From the NCBI GenBank assembly GCA_947174885.1, contig CAMWKO010000001.1, positions 186,001-250,000 on the forward strand: a stretch of 64,000 nt of DNA, written 5' to 3'. The stretch is from an uncultured Clostridia bacterium. GTDB lineage: Bacteria; Bacillota; Clostridia; Lachnospirales; Lachnospiraceae. This document shows, in pieces, positions 28,354 to 36,942 of the stretch (positions within the stretch are counted from its first letter, which is position 1; every line of letters starts with the position of its first letter). A model generated the notes under the pieces. It saw only the letters and a program-made list of their open reading frames with translations. It did no database searches and had not been told where the DNA came from. The position numbers and the translations under genes are program-made.

Positions 28354-28509
28354 ATGAAGAATATTAAGAATTTATTTATGCATAAGATGAATGGTGCAAT
28401 GGCAAACTTTGCATTGTCATTTGCGGGTGGCTCAGTACATAGAATATGCTTTTACATTTTTCATCAGCCTAAAATGCCAGAAGAAGTAATGAAATTTGAT
28501 AAAGAATAA
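28354..28509 (+). CDS. agrD: AgrD-type cyclic lactone autoinducer precursor
   Basis: 51 residues behind AAAGGAGG. Amphipathic N-terminal leader (MKNIKNLFMHKMNGAMANFA), a central segment ending HRICFYIF, and the acidic recognition tail HQPKMPEEVMKFDKE. The PEE motif in the tail is typical for AgrD. The predicted autoinducer is a thiolactone formed by the single Cys and the C-terminal Phe of CFYIF, a five-residue ring with a short N-terminal tail. AgrB starts 3 bases downstream. It is too short for most gene callers. Confidence 0.9.
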   Translation: MKNIKNLFMHKMNGAMANFALSFAGGSVHRICFYIFHQPKMPEEVMKFDKE

Positions 28510-28512
28510 AAT

Positions 28513-29100
28513 ATGGAGAAGCTTTCACGTATTTTAACTGATTATTTGGTTCAAAGAGGTGCTATTGTTTCAGAGAAAAGCTGTATTTATCAATATGGGC
28601 TTCAAATTGGACTAGAGGTAAGTATAAATACATGTATTAGTATTTTAATTGCAGTTTTATGTCATATGGAATGTGAGAGCATAGTTTTTTTTGGAGTATT
28701 TATGGTGTTACGTTCATATGCCGGAGGATTACATTTAAAGACATATATAAGCTGTTTAATATGTTCCTGTATGTCTCTTTTGGGATTACTGCTTATTGTA
28801 AAATATGTAGAAATTAATAATCTACTGTCAATGGGGTTAGTTTGCATTTCGCTGTTTTTGATAAAAATCTTATCACCGGTACAAGATATCAACAGAACGT
28901 TAAGTACTGACGAATTAATCAGATTTAGTAAGAAATTAAATTTTTCCATTATAGAAATATTATTTATATCAATTATATTTTATTTTATGAAGTTGGAAAA
29001 AATGTTGTTGATGATTTCTGTAACTACGATATTTATGGTGGTTATTCTTATTCTCGGTAAGATTAATTATGAAAAATGTATTAGAAATAGTCAGCGGTAA
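28513..29100 (+). CDS. agrB: AgrB accessory-gene-regulator protease
   Basis: 195 residues with about six hydrophobic segments. The catalytic pair is His74 and Cys81 in LRSYAGGLHLKTYISC, matching the conserved AgrB motif. AgrB is the membrane cysteine endopeptidase that removes the AgrD tail and forms the thiolactone. Located directly after agrD. A terminator follows. Confidence 0.93.
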   Translation: MEKLSRILTDYLVQRGAIVSEKSCIYQYGLQIGLEVSINTCISILIAVLCHMECESIVFFGVFMVLRSYAGGLHLKTYISCLICSCMSLLGLLLIVKYVEINNLLSMGLVCISLFLIKILSPVQDINRTLSTDELIRFSKKLNFSIIEILFISIIFYFMKLEKMLLMISVTTIFMVVILILGKINYEKCIRNSQR

Positions 29101-29101
29101 C

Positions 29102-29144
29102 AGGACAACTATTAAGGGCATCTCTTAAAGGTTGTCCTTTTTTT
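29102..29144 (+). terminator. Intrinsic terminator after agrB
   Basis: AGGACAACTATTAAG pairs with CTTAAAGGTTGTCCT and runs into TTTTTTT. Confidence 0.85.
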
Positions 29145-29164
29145 GATTAGAGGGGGATAAAATA

Positions 29165-29527
29165 ATGAAAATGTGTTATTTAGGAAGTAATATTCCTCAA
29201 TATTTAAAGGAAGAATATTATGATATGGATTTTTATAATACTAGTCCTGATCAATTTGATATATATAAAGTAATCAATATATATGATATGCTTATAATTG
29301 AAATCAGTAGTGAGAATATGGAAAATGTTTTAAAATGGGTATTTAGATTGCATTGTAAAAAGAAAATTCCTATTTTGGCTATTTTGATTGGATGTAGTAA
29401 TGCAGATAAGATAATATTAAATAAATTTAAAATAACAGATTATATAGATATAGGCTGTAAGCCTCATGAAATAAAGAAGATATGTGATACAATAATTCTG
29501 AGAATGAATTGGAAAAAAACTGAATAA
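29165..29527 (+). CDS. Receiver-like protein lacking the phosphorylation pocket
   Basis: 120 residues from ATG 29165 behind AGAGGGG. The alternation of strands and helices (YDMLIIEISSENMENVLKWV, IPILAILIGCSNADKIILNK, ITDYIDIGCKPHEIKKICDT) follows the second half of a CheY-like receiver, including a Lys-Pro near the end. The acidic N-terminal cluster is missing and the position of the phospho-Asp is Glu. It could be a pseudo-receiver tied to the agr cassette upstream, but there is a terminator between them. Assignment is by fold pattern only. Confidence 0.5.
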   Translation: MKMCYLGSNIPQYLKEEYYDMDFYNTSPDQFDIYKVINIYDMLIIEISSENMENVLKWVFRLHCKKKIPILAILIGCSNADKIILNKFKITDYIDIGCKPHEIKKICDTIILRMNWKKTE

Positions 29528-30250
29528 TATATTGCATCAGCTTACATTTATTTATATGAAATACAAGTATGAATTTTGTTATTTACGGTACATAGAATAT
29601 TATATAAATATGTATGTAAAAGTTATAAAGTATATGGAAATATAGATGTGAACAGTTGTAAAAAGCCGTTATGAAGAAAAATTCTTTGTAATGGCTTTTT
29701 ATATATGGAGATAAATAAAAAAATATGGTTTTGCAAAAGATAAAATTTTTATTATATCATAGAAGTTGTACTTTATTTGGTACAATGGATGTGGTATAAT
29801 TATGGGGAAATTTGGAAATTGTCTGGCTTAAACATTTAATTCAAGTAAGGATTAAAAAATGGCAATAAAAAAAACCCGCATAAGCGGGTTTGAATCCACA
29901 CACTGTGGTGCCATTAATATGACGATTTGAATAAATTTTTATTTGAACTTATGATGTAAATATGTATGGTACTCAAACCGGAACAGTTGAGGATTGCTGG
30001 GAGGCTATGTTTGAGAATGATGTAAAAATGTATGCTACTTAAACAATGTCACAGTCTTCATCTTCATACAATATGTATTAAAGTATTTTAAGATTCCTTA
30101 TGAGAATAAAATGAATCCTAACGAGCATTATGAATAACCATATGAAATTACGGTAACATTTCCAGTTTCTGCGGAATCTGGAAATGTATTAGCAAGAAAT
30201 ACTCTGCTATAGGTGAAAGTTCTAATCTGTCAGGACTTGAATCAGTTATA
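29528..30250. other. 723-bp region of decayed sequence
   Basis: No complete gene. Short open pieces on the plus strand read YDVNMYGTQTGTVEDCWEAM (about 29950-30010, ending in a stop) and KIPYENKMNPNEHYE (about 30090-30135), which suggests one or two eroded genes. The piece just before 30251 (YSAIGESSNLSGLESVI) is open in the frame of the L7/L12-like gene, so that gene may once have been longer. Confidence 0.4.
29864..29891 (-). terminator. Minus-strand intrinsic terminator without an obvious gene
   Basis: Read on the minus strand, AAACCCGC (29891-29884), loop TTAT and GCGGGTTT are followed by eight T (29874-29867). This is a perfect rho-independent terminator pointing left, yet no minus-strand gene lies to its right for 3.5 kb. 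Confidence 0.6.
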
Positions 30251-30415
30251 ATGAAAATGGACTCAAGAGATATTGAAAAAGTCTATCAATTATTAGAGTC
30301 TGGACAAAAAGTGATAGCTATTAAAGAAATAAGAGAAATGACAGGATTAGGATTGGTAGAAGCTAAAAGAATTGCAGATAATTATCAGATTTTTATTAGA
30401 AACAGAAGAAATTAA
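30251..30415 (+). CDS. Small protein like the ribosomal protein L7/L12 C-terminal domain
   Basis: 54 residues. The stretch LLESGQKVIAIKEIREMTGL followed by GLVEAKRIADNYQ matches the L7/L12 C-terminal fold (K-x-x-x-I-K-x-[IV]-R-x-x-T-G-L-G-L-x-E-A-K). It is not the real ribosomal protein, since the N-terminal dimer domain and hinge are absent. Such stand-alone domains occur in Clostridia with unknown function. The reading frame is open upstream without a start, so it might be the tail of a broken longer gene. Confidence 0.5.
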   Translation: MKMDSRDIEKVYQLLESGQKVIAIKEIREMTGLGLVEAKRIADNYQIFIRNRRN

Positions 30416-30551
30416 ATGTAAACTAACATGCCTCTTCAGCAGTAGCACTATGAATGAAAGCATGATATAATATGATACAGCAAGTATAACTTACCTTAAT
30501 TGTGCTTTATTGATGACTGTTACAGATGATAATTTGAAAAGGAGCAAGTTT

Positions 30552-31544
30552 ATGATTATTGATAAATATTTACAGCAGCTTAAAGAAGTAGAAAGAAAAT
30601 TTCATTATTATGAGAAAAACTTAGACACTATTATTCAAAGTGTTTTTAAGCAGATTAGTCATACGATTATCACGAAAGGCAGAATTGCCAACACATGTTT
30701 ATTTGATGAAGAACGGTTAGGAAATAAAGTAAATGGTAAAGTCGTAAGTTCACTTATTGTGTCTAATGACTGTATGAAATATCATTATGACAACAATAAT
30801 AGAATTATTATGGTAGAAGAGTATAGCGTTTTTTTAAAAAAGTTTGATGTGATAGAGATTTATATATATCGTGAAATAACTGAAAAGCTATTGATATCAA
30901 GTGAAATATTGAGACGTTTGTATATTTTTGACAATCCTTTTGGAAAAACAAACTTATGCTTATCCTATGCAGGAAGTAATGGATACATTGTTGATGAATA
31001 TGTATATGAGGAAAGTAAATTAAAAGAGATTCTTATTGGAAGAGATGATGGTGATTCCAAAGATACCTTCTTTTATGAAGAAAATGAATTGATTATGATT
31101 GAACATACAAGTAAGGAAGGAATAAAAAGAATAAAATATACTACAAAGAAACCTAAATTTGAAAAAATTAGAAAAGATGTTTATACATATTTGAAGTCAG
31201 CAATTACAGATTATCAGAAAGATTTTCGGGCAATTGGTATTGAGGGATTTTTAGACCAAGACCCTCCTCACTTTTGTATTTCCTTTGAAAATAAACCAAT
31301 ACCTAGTGAGTTAATTGCGGAATGGGATTCAGAAATGGAAACTATATTTGTATGGGATTTTCAATTTGATGAAAAACAGCTAAAAAAATGTATAAAAATA
31401 ATTGCGGAAGTTATAGTGGAACTTGTGCAAGAAGGGATGTTAAGAAAAAAACTTATATATTTTCATCAAAACCAAGTGGTGGTTACACAAAATTATCCTA
31501 GCTCCAAAACAGTATTAAAAAAAGCCCAGATTACAGTTTTGTAA
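30552..31544 (+). CDS. Hypothetical protein (330 aa)
   Basis: ATG 30552 is preferred, with GGAG 7 bases upstream; TTG 30510 is less likely. The N-terminus is helical (MIIDKYLQQLKEVERKFHYY). The middle is made of short strands with Tyr/Asp/Glu-rich turns (DEYVYEESKLKEILIGRDDG), reminiscent of YD-like or immunity-type repeats. No signal peptide or membrane segment. Not recognised. Set among small accessory genes. Confidence 0.55.
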   Translation: MIIDKYLQQLKEVERKFHYYEKNLDTIIQSVFKQISHTIITKGRIANTCLFDEERLGNKVNGKVVSSLIVSNDCMKYHYDNNNRIIMVEEYSVFLKKFDVIEIYIYREITEKLLISSEILRRLYIFDNPFGKTNLCLSYAGSNGYIVDEYVYEESKLKEILIGRDDGDSKDTFFYEENELIMIEHTSKEGIKRIKYTTKKPKFEKIRKDVYTYLKSAITDYQKDFRAIGIEGFLDQDPPHFCISFENKPIPSELIAEWDSEMETIFVWDFQFDEKQLKKCIKIIAEVIVELVQEGMLRKKLIYFHQNQVVVTQNYPSSKTVLKKAQITVL

Positions 31545-31822
31545 TAGCTGGTATAATAATTAAGAACATATCTGCTCCGATTAAATCTTTTATAGATTTA
31601 ACGTTTTCTTATTGAATGATACATAAACCAAAAAAGCATGTTTAAAAAGAAAGCGGTTGTTATTCTAAAGTAGCAGGAACAGGAGTGAAATCTGCAATGG
31701 AGGATAATCAAATGCCTTGTTTTATTGTGTAATTCCAGTTATCCAACATTATGTCATTGCTGTTCAAACTATGAGTTGGGAGTGGATGTCTGATGATAAA
31801 AATAAGTAAAGGAGACAATACT

Positions 31823-32170
31823 ATGTTATTTATATATTATCCAAAATGCAGCACTTGCCAGAAGGCAAAAAAATGGTTAGATGAACATAATATTGAGTAC
31901 GAATGGAGAGATATCAAAGAATATAAACCAAGTGTAGAAGAACTTAGAGAATGGCATAACAGAAGTGGACTTGAAATTAAGAAATTTTTCAATACAAGTG
32001 GACTTTTATATAAATCCATGAATTTGAAAGAGAAGTTGCCGGAAATGTCAGATGATGAAAAAATAAAATTGCTGGCAAGTGATGGAATGTTAGTGAAACG
32101 TCCGCTGTTGATTACAGATGACAAAGTGTTAGTCGGATTTCGGGAAGCAGCATATGAGGAAATTATATAA
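31823..32170 (+). CDS. ArsC/Spx-family thioredoxin-fold protein
   Basis: 115 residues from ATG 31823 behind AAAGGAG; the longer frame is not needed. The N-terminus (MLFIYYPKCSTCQKAKKWLD) carries the C-x-x-C motif. DIKEYKPSVEELREWHNRSG and DGMLVKRPLLITDDKVLVGF match the ArsC/Spx/YffB family. Members are glutaredoxin-dependent arsenate reductases or redox regulators of RNA polymerase. The isolated setting without ars genes gives no arsenic link. Confidence 0.85.
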   Translation: MLFIYYPKCSTCQKAKKWLDEHNIEYEWRDIKEYKPSVEELREWHNRSGLEIKKFFNTSGLLYKSMNLKEKLPEMSDDEKIKLLASDGMLVKRPLLITDDKVLVGFREAAYEEII

Positions 32171-32225
32171 TTCCTTGAAAAACAGATGAAATGATGAAAA
32201 ATATTACAGAAAGGCAATAAAAGTA

Positions 32226-32753
32226 ATGGAGGATTTTATAAAATACTTAAAGAGAAAAGGAAAAGAACAGTTTACTGAGGCAAAAGAAGAGGAAATTCAG
32301 CAATTAGTGGAATGGGGAAAAGGCAAATTACCGGAAGAATTTCTTTGGGTATATCAGAAGATGATGCCGAAAAATGTGGTAGGGATAAAAGATATTGTCA
32401 TTTACTCTATGGAACGTATAGAAAACGAGAATTTTCATTATGTACCGGGTGCAAATATATATCCATTGGGACTTTTTACATTTGCATCTGCTTTGGACGG
32501 AGATGTAATCTGCATAGATTTGAACGATAAAAATGGAAGTATTTACCAATGTTCACATTCGTTGTTGGCGGATGAAGAAAAGATAAGCTTTTATAAAAAT
32601 AAGATGGTAAATCTGGAATTTTCTTATGAGAATGTTATCCGCTGTTCAAAGAAGCTGGCAGACAATTATCTGGAATTTACAAAAGAACTAAAAAAGAGCA
32701 GGAGCATCACCTATGATGTTGTGGGTATTGCGATAGATAGGTATGGAGAGTAA
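32226..32753 (+). CDS. SMI1/KNR4 (SUKH) family protein
   Basis: 175 residues. LVEWGKGKLPEEFLWVYQKM near residue 25 and GANIYPLGLFTFASALDGDV near 77 are the SUKH hallmarks, followed by the acidic turn CIDLNDKNGSIYQCSH. SUKH proteins are commonly immunity proteins against contact-dependent or secreted toxins. No toxin gene lies next to it, so it may protect against foreign toxins. Starts 55 bases after the Spx-like gene and precedes a membrane protein gene. Confidence 0.8.
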   Translation: MEDFIKYLKRKGKEQFTEAKEEEIQQLVEWGKGKLPEEFLWVYQKMMPKNVVGIKDIVIYSMERIENENFHYVPGANIYPLGLFTFASALDGDVICIDLNDKNGSIYQCSHSLLADEEKISFYKNKMVNLEFSYENVIRCSKKLADNYLEFTKELKKSRSITYDVVGIAIDRYGE

Positions 32754-32819
32754 TTATTAGAGATTCTGACAAAATGACAAAAAGTAATTGCCGGTAATTA
32801 TTATAGAGGAGGTGCAATA

Positions 32820-33338
32820 TTGAAAAAAGAAATATTGCCACGGGGATATGCCTTAGATTATTCAGGATTTATATGGATAATAGCTATTTACATAGTAGTA
32901 TTTGCTTTTTTTCTGTTTTTAGGAGTGGCAGAGAATACAAAGGATTTGAATGTTTTTATGAAGTTTGTAAGGGGCTTAAGCTTTATGCTTGCAATTTTAT
33001 TAGGAGTGAGTATATTTCATTTTCATAAAAGTTATAAAATGCGAAAGCAGAGAAGATGGTGTATTGAAAATGCATTATATTCAGTGGAAGGAATACCATT
33101 GCAAATAGATGAGGAGTATATTGATTCACGAGGTAGAAGAAGCAATAAAATTTATAGTGAAGGTGTTACAAAGTATTACAGGATAATAGTTACATATAAA
33201 AATCCTATGACAGATGATTTTGAAAAAGCAGAAAGTGAATTGTACTATAATAATCCGGAACAATTTTTAAAGAATGCGGAAATTGTGGTTTATATAAGAA
33301 AAAATCCACAACCGTTAGTAGCCGTATACAAAAAATAA
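32820..33338 (+). CDS. Two-helix membrane protein with a C-terminal soluble domain
   Basis: 172 residues from TTG 32820 behind GAGGAGG. Two membrane helices (about 18-38 and 50-68) are followed by a basic patch (HKSYKMRKQRRWCIENA) and a strand-rich domain with YYRIIVTYKNPMTDDFEKAE, similar in style to DUF3592 proteins, in which a thin external or cytoplasmic beta domain follows the helices. Function unknown. Confidence 0.6.
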   Translation: MKKEILPRGYALDYSGFIWIIAIYIVVFAFFLFLGVAENTKDLNVFMKFVRGLSFMLAILLGVSIFHFHKSYKMRKQRRWCIENALYSVEGIPLQIDEEYIDSRGRRSNKIYSEGVTKYYRIIVTYKNPMTDDFEKAESELYYNNPEQFLKNAEIVVYIRKNPQPLVAVYKK

Positions 33339-33344
33339 TCTGAA

Positions 33345-33388
33345 CCCAAAACAGAAACAGGCTGTCAGCACATTGTCTGACAGCCTGT
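33345..33388 (-). terminator. Terminator between convergent genes
   Basis: ACAGGCTGTCAG (33357-33368), 8-base loop, CTGACAGCCTGT (33377-33388). On the minus strand the hairpin is followed by TTTCTGTTTT, fitting the GH3 gene. Confidence 0.8.
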
Positions 33389-33405
33389 TCGCATCTTCAT
33401 TAATT

Positions 33406-34857
33406 CTATAGATTTAATTTCGCTTTTATAATTTTTCTCACGGATTCATTTATTCTTTCCTCAGATATCTCTCCGTTTTTTACCGCCTGAATAATAGCCT
33501 GTGATGCCTCTTTAAAGTTTTTTGGCATTAGCAGAAGATCATTTCCGGCTTTTACAGCCAATATAGCTGCATTGGCAGAAGTATAATTCTTCGCTATTGC
33601 ACCCATATTCAGGGCATCAGTTACTATAAGTCCTTTGTATCCCAGCTTTTCTTTAAGTATTCCCGTGACTATCTTATAGGATAAAGAACTTGGTGTGTTA
33701 TCGCCCACTATATTTGGAACAGATATATGTGCTATCATTACCATATCTACATATCCGCTTTTTGCTGCATCCAAAAAAGGAATAAGTTCGCTTTGCATAA
33801 GCTGTGCTTCCGTCTTCTCGGTGTAAGCAAATCCCTCGTGAGTATCTCCGACTGTTGCACCATGTCCCGGAAAATGCTTATATGTTGACATTACTCCCGT
33901 GCTGTTAAGCCCTTTTGCCACTGCTAGTGCCATTTTACTTACTACTGATGGATCAGTACCGAAAGACCTTGTACCAATCACTGTATTTCTGGATTCAGTA
34001 ATAACATCTGCATCAGGAGCAAAATCTACATTAAAACCGTATTTTGACAGATATGTTCCGATTGTTTCTCCAACATGATATGCCTTTGCTTCACTGTCTA
34101 TATATGCCATATCAGGAAATTTTTCTACATGAAATGATGAATTATTACCTATTCTGGCTACTCTTCCGCCCTCTTCGTCTATACAGAGGAACATCTTAAG
34201 TCCGCAACGTTCCATAGAATATTTCTGCGTATTCGCGAGCATAGTCGTAAGCTGATTTTCGTTTATTATGTTGTTGCTAAAATATATAAGTCCTCCCACC
34301 GGATATTGCTGTATTGCATTTTTTGTAATATCTCCTGCCTGCGTTACACTGTTTGCTCCCGTAAGGTGTTCCGGTGCCAGAATAAACATCTGATATACTT
34401 TTTCCTCCAGTGTAAGTCCTGCCAGAATGCGTTCCACTTTCTCATCAGGAGTTTCCGGTGGAGAAGTAGTTACCGGTTTTGTTGTTTGATTTTCAGTGGT
34501 AATCTCTTTTGGTGTTGTCTTAATTTCAGTAGTTTCAGTTATTTTTACAGTTGTTGTCTGTTCTGTATTTGAAGAAGATGTATCTTTTGTCTGTGAATCC
34601 GTTTCGCTCTGTACTTTTGTGGTAGTGGTGGGACTGTCTGATGTATTCTGTGTTTCGCTGTCTTTACTGCTGTCATTTTCTGCTTTGCTGTAGCCTGAAA
34701 ATTCTGTTTTTTGGTCATTGTTACCATTATCATCTTTGGTTGACAGAATAAAGATTCCAATACACAACAGAATGATGCTTCCTGCCAGAACAGCAGCAAT
34801 ATTTATGAGAGTTCCTTTATTTAAATGTTTAATATTATTAAAATTCATAAAATTCAT
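33406..34857 (-). CDS. Membrane-anchored GH3 beta-N-acetylhexosaminidase (NagZ-like)
   Basis: 483 residues. A signal anchor (about 15-38) is followed by a 100-residue Ser/Thr/Glu-rich spacer (41-138), then a GH3 domain. The domain has CIDEEGGRVARI, KHFPGHG followed by ATVGDTHEGF (with the His that assists catalysis in NagZ enzymes), and VTDALNMGAI with the catalytic Asp. The family removes terminal N-acetylglucosamine from cell-wall or glycan fragments. The long spacer would carry the enzyme through the cell wall. It faces the medium, unlike cytoplasmic Gram-negative NagZ. Stands alone on the minus strand. Confidence 0.88.
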   Translation of the reverse strand: MNFMNFNNIKHLNKGTLINIAAVLAGSIILLCIGIFILSTKDDNGNNDQKTEFSGYSKAENDSSKDSETQNTSDSPTTTTKVQSETDSQTKDTSSSNTEQTTTVKITETTEIKTTPKEITTENQTTKPVTTSPPETPDEKVERILAGLTLEEKVYQMFILAPEHLTGANSVTQAGDITKNAIQQYPVGGLIYFSNNIINENQLTTMLANTQKYSMERCGLKMFLCIDEEGGRVARIGNNSSFHVEKFPDMAYIDSEAKAYHVGETIGTYLSKYGFNVDFAPDADVITESRNTVIGTRSFGTDPSVVSKMALAVAKGLNSTGVMSTYKHFPGHGATVGDTHEGFAYTEKTEAQLMQSELIPFLDAAKSGYVDMVMIAHISVPNIVGDNTPSSLSYKIVTGILKEKLGYKGLIVTDALNMGAIAKNYTSANAAILAVKAGNDLLLMPKNFKEASQAIIQAVKNGEISEERINESVRKIIKAKLNL

Positions 34858-34927
34858 AAACCTTCTTTCATTGATATCTGTTCCAATCTGACATTAGATA
34901 CTTAAATCCGATTCAATTGTCCTTAAA

Positions 34928-34957
34928 ATCATACTGTCTTTCATAAAATATTTACAA
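34928..34957 (-). promoter_or_regulatory. Possible promoter of the GH3 gene
   Basis: On the minus strand TTGTAA (34957-34952), 18-base spacer, TATGAT (34933-34928), about 70 bases before the start codon. Confidence 0.35.
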
Positions 34958-35466
34958 TTTATCAGTTTTATTCCCGTAAGCAACGAGCCGGAGTCAGGCA
35001 AACTTGACTTTGAGGACTGGCGAAAGGGTCAAATTAACTAATATAAATAACTATTTTAAGAATATCTGTTTCTACCTAATATGTCAATACATTCCTACAT
35101 TTACCTGACTTTATGCTTCATCCTTTTGAGTAAAACAATGTTATTGTTCAATATGCTGTAAGCAAGTCAATTATTTTGCTGAAATCCTGTCATCCATAAC
35201 ACTCCCTTCCTTATGTGTCACATATACAGTAAGATTCAGGAAAGAAAATTACAAAATAATTTCAAAGTGTCCTTTAAATGAATAGTTTGAATTTTAATAT
35301 ATAGTCATCGAAAACAAAAGGAGGTGTGAAAGCAATACAGATATCAAATGAAAGATACAAGAGGTTTCATAAGACTTTAGACATGGAAGACGGGTGAAAT
35401 TAAAAAATGGGATAAATAATTTGTAAAAAGTGATAAACAGTTAGAAATTTGATTGGAGGAAAATAT
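34958..35466. other. Intergenic region with a GC-richer island
   Basis: Around 34977-35030 a GC-richer block (including GTCAGGCAAACTTGAC, a small hairpin) stands out in AT-rich DNA. I could not match it to a known riboswitch. A GGAGG with GTG at 35326 would give only 23 codons at poor spacing. Otherwise nothing seen. Confidence 0.35.
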
Positions 35467-36747
35467 ATGAAAGTATTTAATCGTTCTGATTTGATAAAAT
35501 GGATAGTTAATGGAATTACAGAACAAAACTATATAGAAAAATTTGAGGAGTTAAAAACCTTAGGATTTTTAAAAAAAGAAGCTAATATTATGCTAGACGA
35601 TAAGGGTATTTATCATATAAATACATATTCTTTTGAAACTGTTGAAAAATTGAAAGAAGCTTTAAATAATATTATTGATTCTAAATTTAATGGAAGGCAG
35701 GATGCAGAAATCAAAAAGCTAAAGGAAAATATGCTGATTGGAACAGAGTTTACATTTAGAAGGAAAACATATGGATTTTCAATTAATGATTTAGAAATGG
35801 AAGAGGAAACTGAAAATGTCAGGAATGCAATTGATGATATTGATAGATGGATGAATCTTATTTGCGAGACTGGCAAAAATGGAAAAAGACATCCGTTGTG
35901 GGATGAACAGATGTTAGGTCCCGGAAAGGAAATATATCCATCAAGAAATAAGAATGATATTAATAAACTTAGAACTGAAGGAAATAAAAACAAGTGCGAA
36001 AATAAGATATTGTACTCAAATGATGAGGGTGAAAAATTTTGGGTTAATTTTTCCTTAGATTCAAATTGTATCGAGCTACAAACAAAGCCTGTTCCAACTG
36101 AATTTTATGAGAATAATATTATATGGCTTCAAGAGGATTTGTTTGGAAATGCTTTGGCAATATCCAACAGAGAACTTTACCCTAATCAAAAGCCTGATAC
36201 GGGTGGAGGCGGACACATTACTATTGATTTAGCTGCTTCTTTTGGTGATAATGCAATTGGATTAAGGAATTTTATAATTTTATATCATATGTTTTCAAAA
36301 TTTAATGATAGTGTGTTAGGAGAATGCCAGGATAGTGATAATGCACCATTTATGTATGAAATAGATGAAATAGAGGATTTTCGCAGAGTTATAGAAGAAT
36401 TTGATGCAGGGGATAACAATATGAGCAGACTGTTAAATATTATGAATTATAATGTGTATACGAAAAGTACACCTAATCTCAGAGAAACACTTGAAAGAAC
36501 AATTTTGAAACCAAGTAGTGTACGGGATAGAGAAATAGCAGGTGTATTGCCTCATTATCAGGCAATCAATTTAGAAAATATGGAATGTGGAAGCTTAAGC
36601 AGGTTTGAACTTAGAAGATTTAATGCACAAATGTCAATTCAGGAATTAATAAATGAGTTAGAAGTGATTATCGGATTGATTTATGCAGCTAACCATGAGT
36701 GGAGAATACCTGTAGATTTTTTGGATTACGGAGAGGACAAATTTTAA
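35467..36747 (+). CDS. Putative amidoligase-like (carboxylate-amine ligase fold) protein
   Basis: 426 residues from ATG 35467, GGAGG 7 bases upstream. ENMLIGTEFTFRRKTYG near residue 87 resembles the G-x-E-x-E-F entry of amidoligase/GCS-type enzymes. Further on, CIELQTKPVPTEFYENN near 205 and PDTGGGGHITIDLAASFGD near 247 resemble the E-(x)-P and G-x-H-x-(H/D) motifs of the same superfamily. These enzymes join a carboxylate to an amine using ATP. The match is by motif order, not by overall similarity, so the call is tentative. No other gene of a peptide-modifying cluster is adjacent. Confidence 0.4.
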   Translation: MKVFNRSDLIKWIVNGITEQNYIEKFEELKTLGFLKKEANIMLDDKGIYHINTYSFETVEKLKEALNNIIDSKFNGRQDAEIKKLKENMLIGTEFTFRRKTYGFSINDLEMEEETENVRNAIDDIDRWMNLICETGKNGKRHPLWDEQMLGPGKEIYPSRNKNDINKLRTEGNKNKCENKILYSNDEGEKFWVNFSLDSNCIELQTKPVPTEFYENNIIWLQEDLFGNALAISNRELYPNQKPDTGGGGHITIDLAASFGDNAIGLRNFIILYHMFSKFNDSVLGECQDSDNAPFMYEIDEIEDFRRVIEEFDAGDNNMSRLLNIMNYNVYTKSTPNLRETLERTILKPSSVRDREIAGVLPHYQAINLENMECGSLSRFELRRFNAQMSIQELINELEVIIGLIYAANHEWRIPVDFLDYGEDKF

Positions 36748-36942
36748 ATCAAGGATGTTTGAGTTATCAGATTTTATTTTAAACCGTAAAATTGATGAAT
36801 CTAATACGAAAATACCAAAACTCAAGACGAACAATATTGACTTGGAAATTTTTAAGTGTATACTTTGATGTATGTGTAAAATTGTGATAAACTGTTTTAC
36901 CAAATCCTGATTAATTACAGAATATAAATGGAGAGAAGAATT

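Noticed and set aside
34977-35030. GC-richer block considered as a c-di-GMP riboswitch
   Set aside because: The tetraloop and receptor motifs of GEMM RNAs are absent on both strands, and no downstream target on the right strand fits.
35326-35397. 23-codon frame after a strong AGGAGG
   Set aside because: The GTG start is only about 1-2 bases from the ribosome site and the peptide has no recognisable features.
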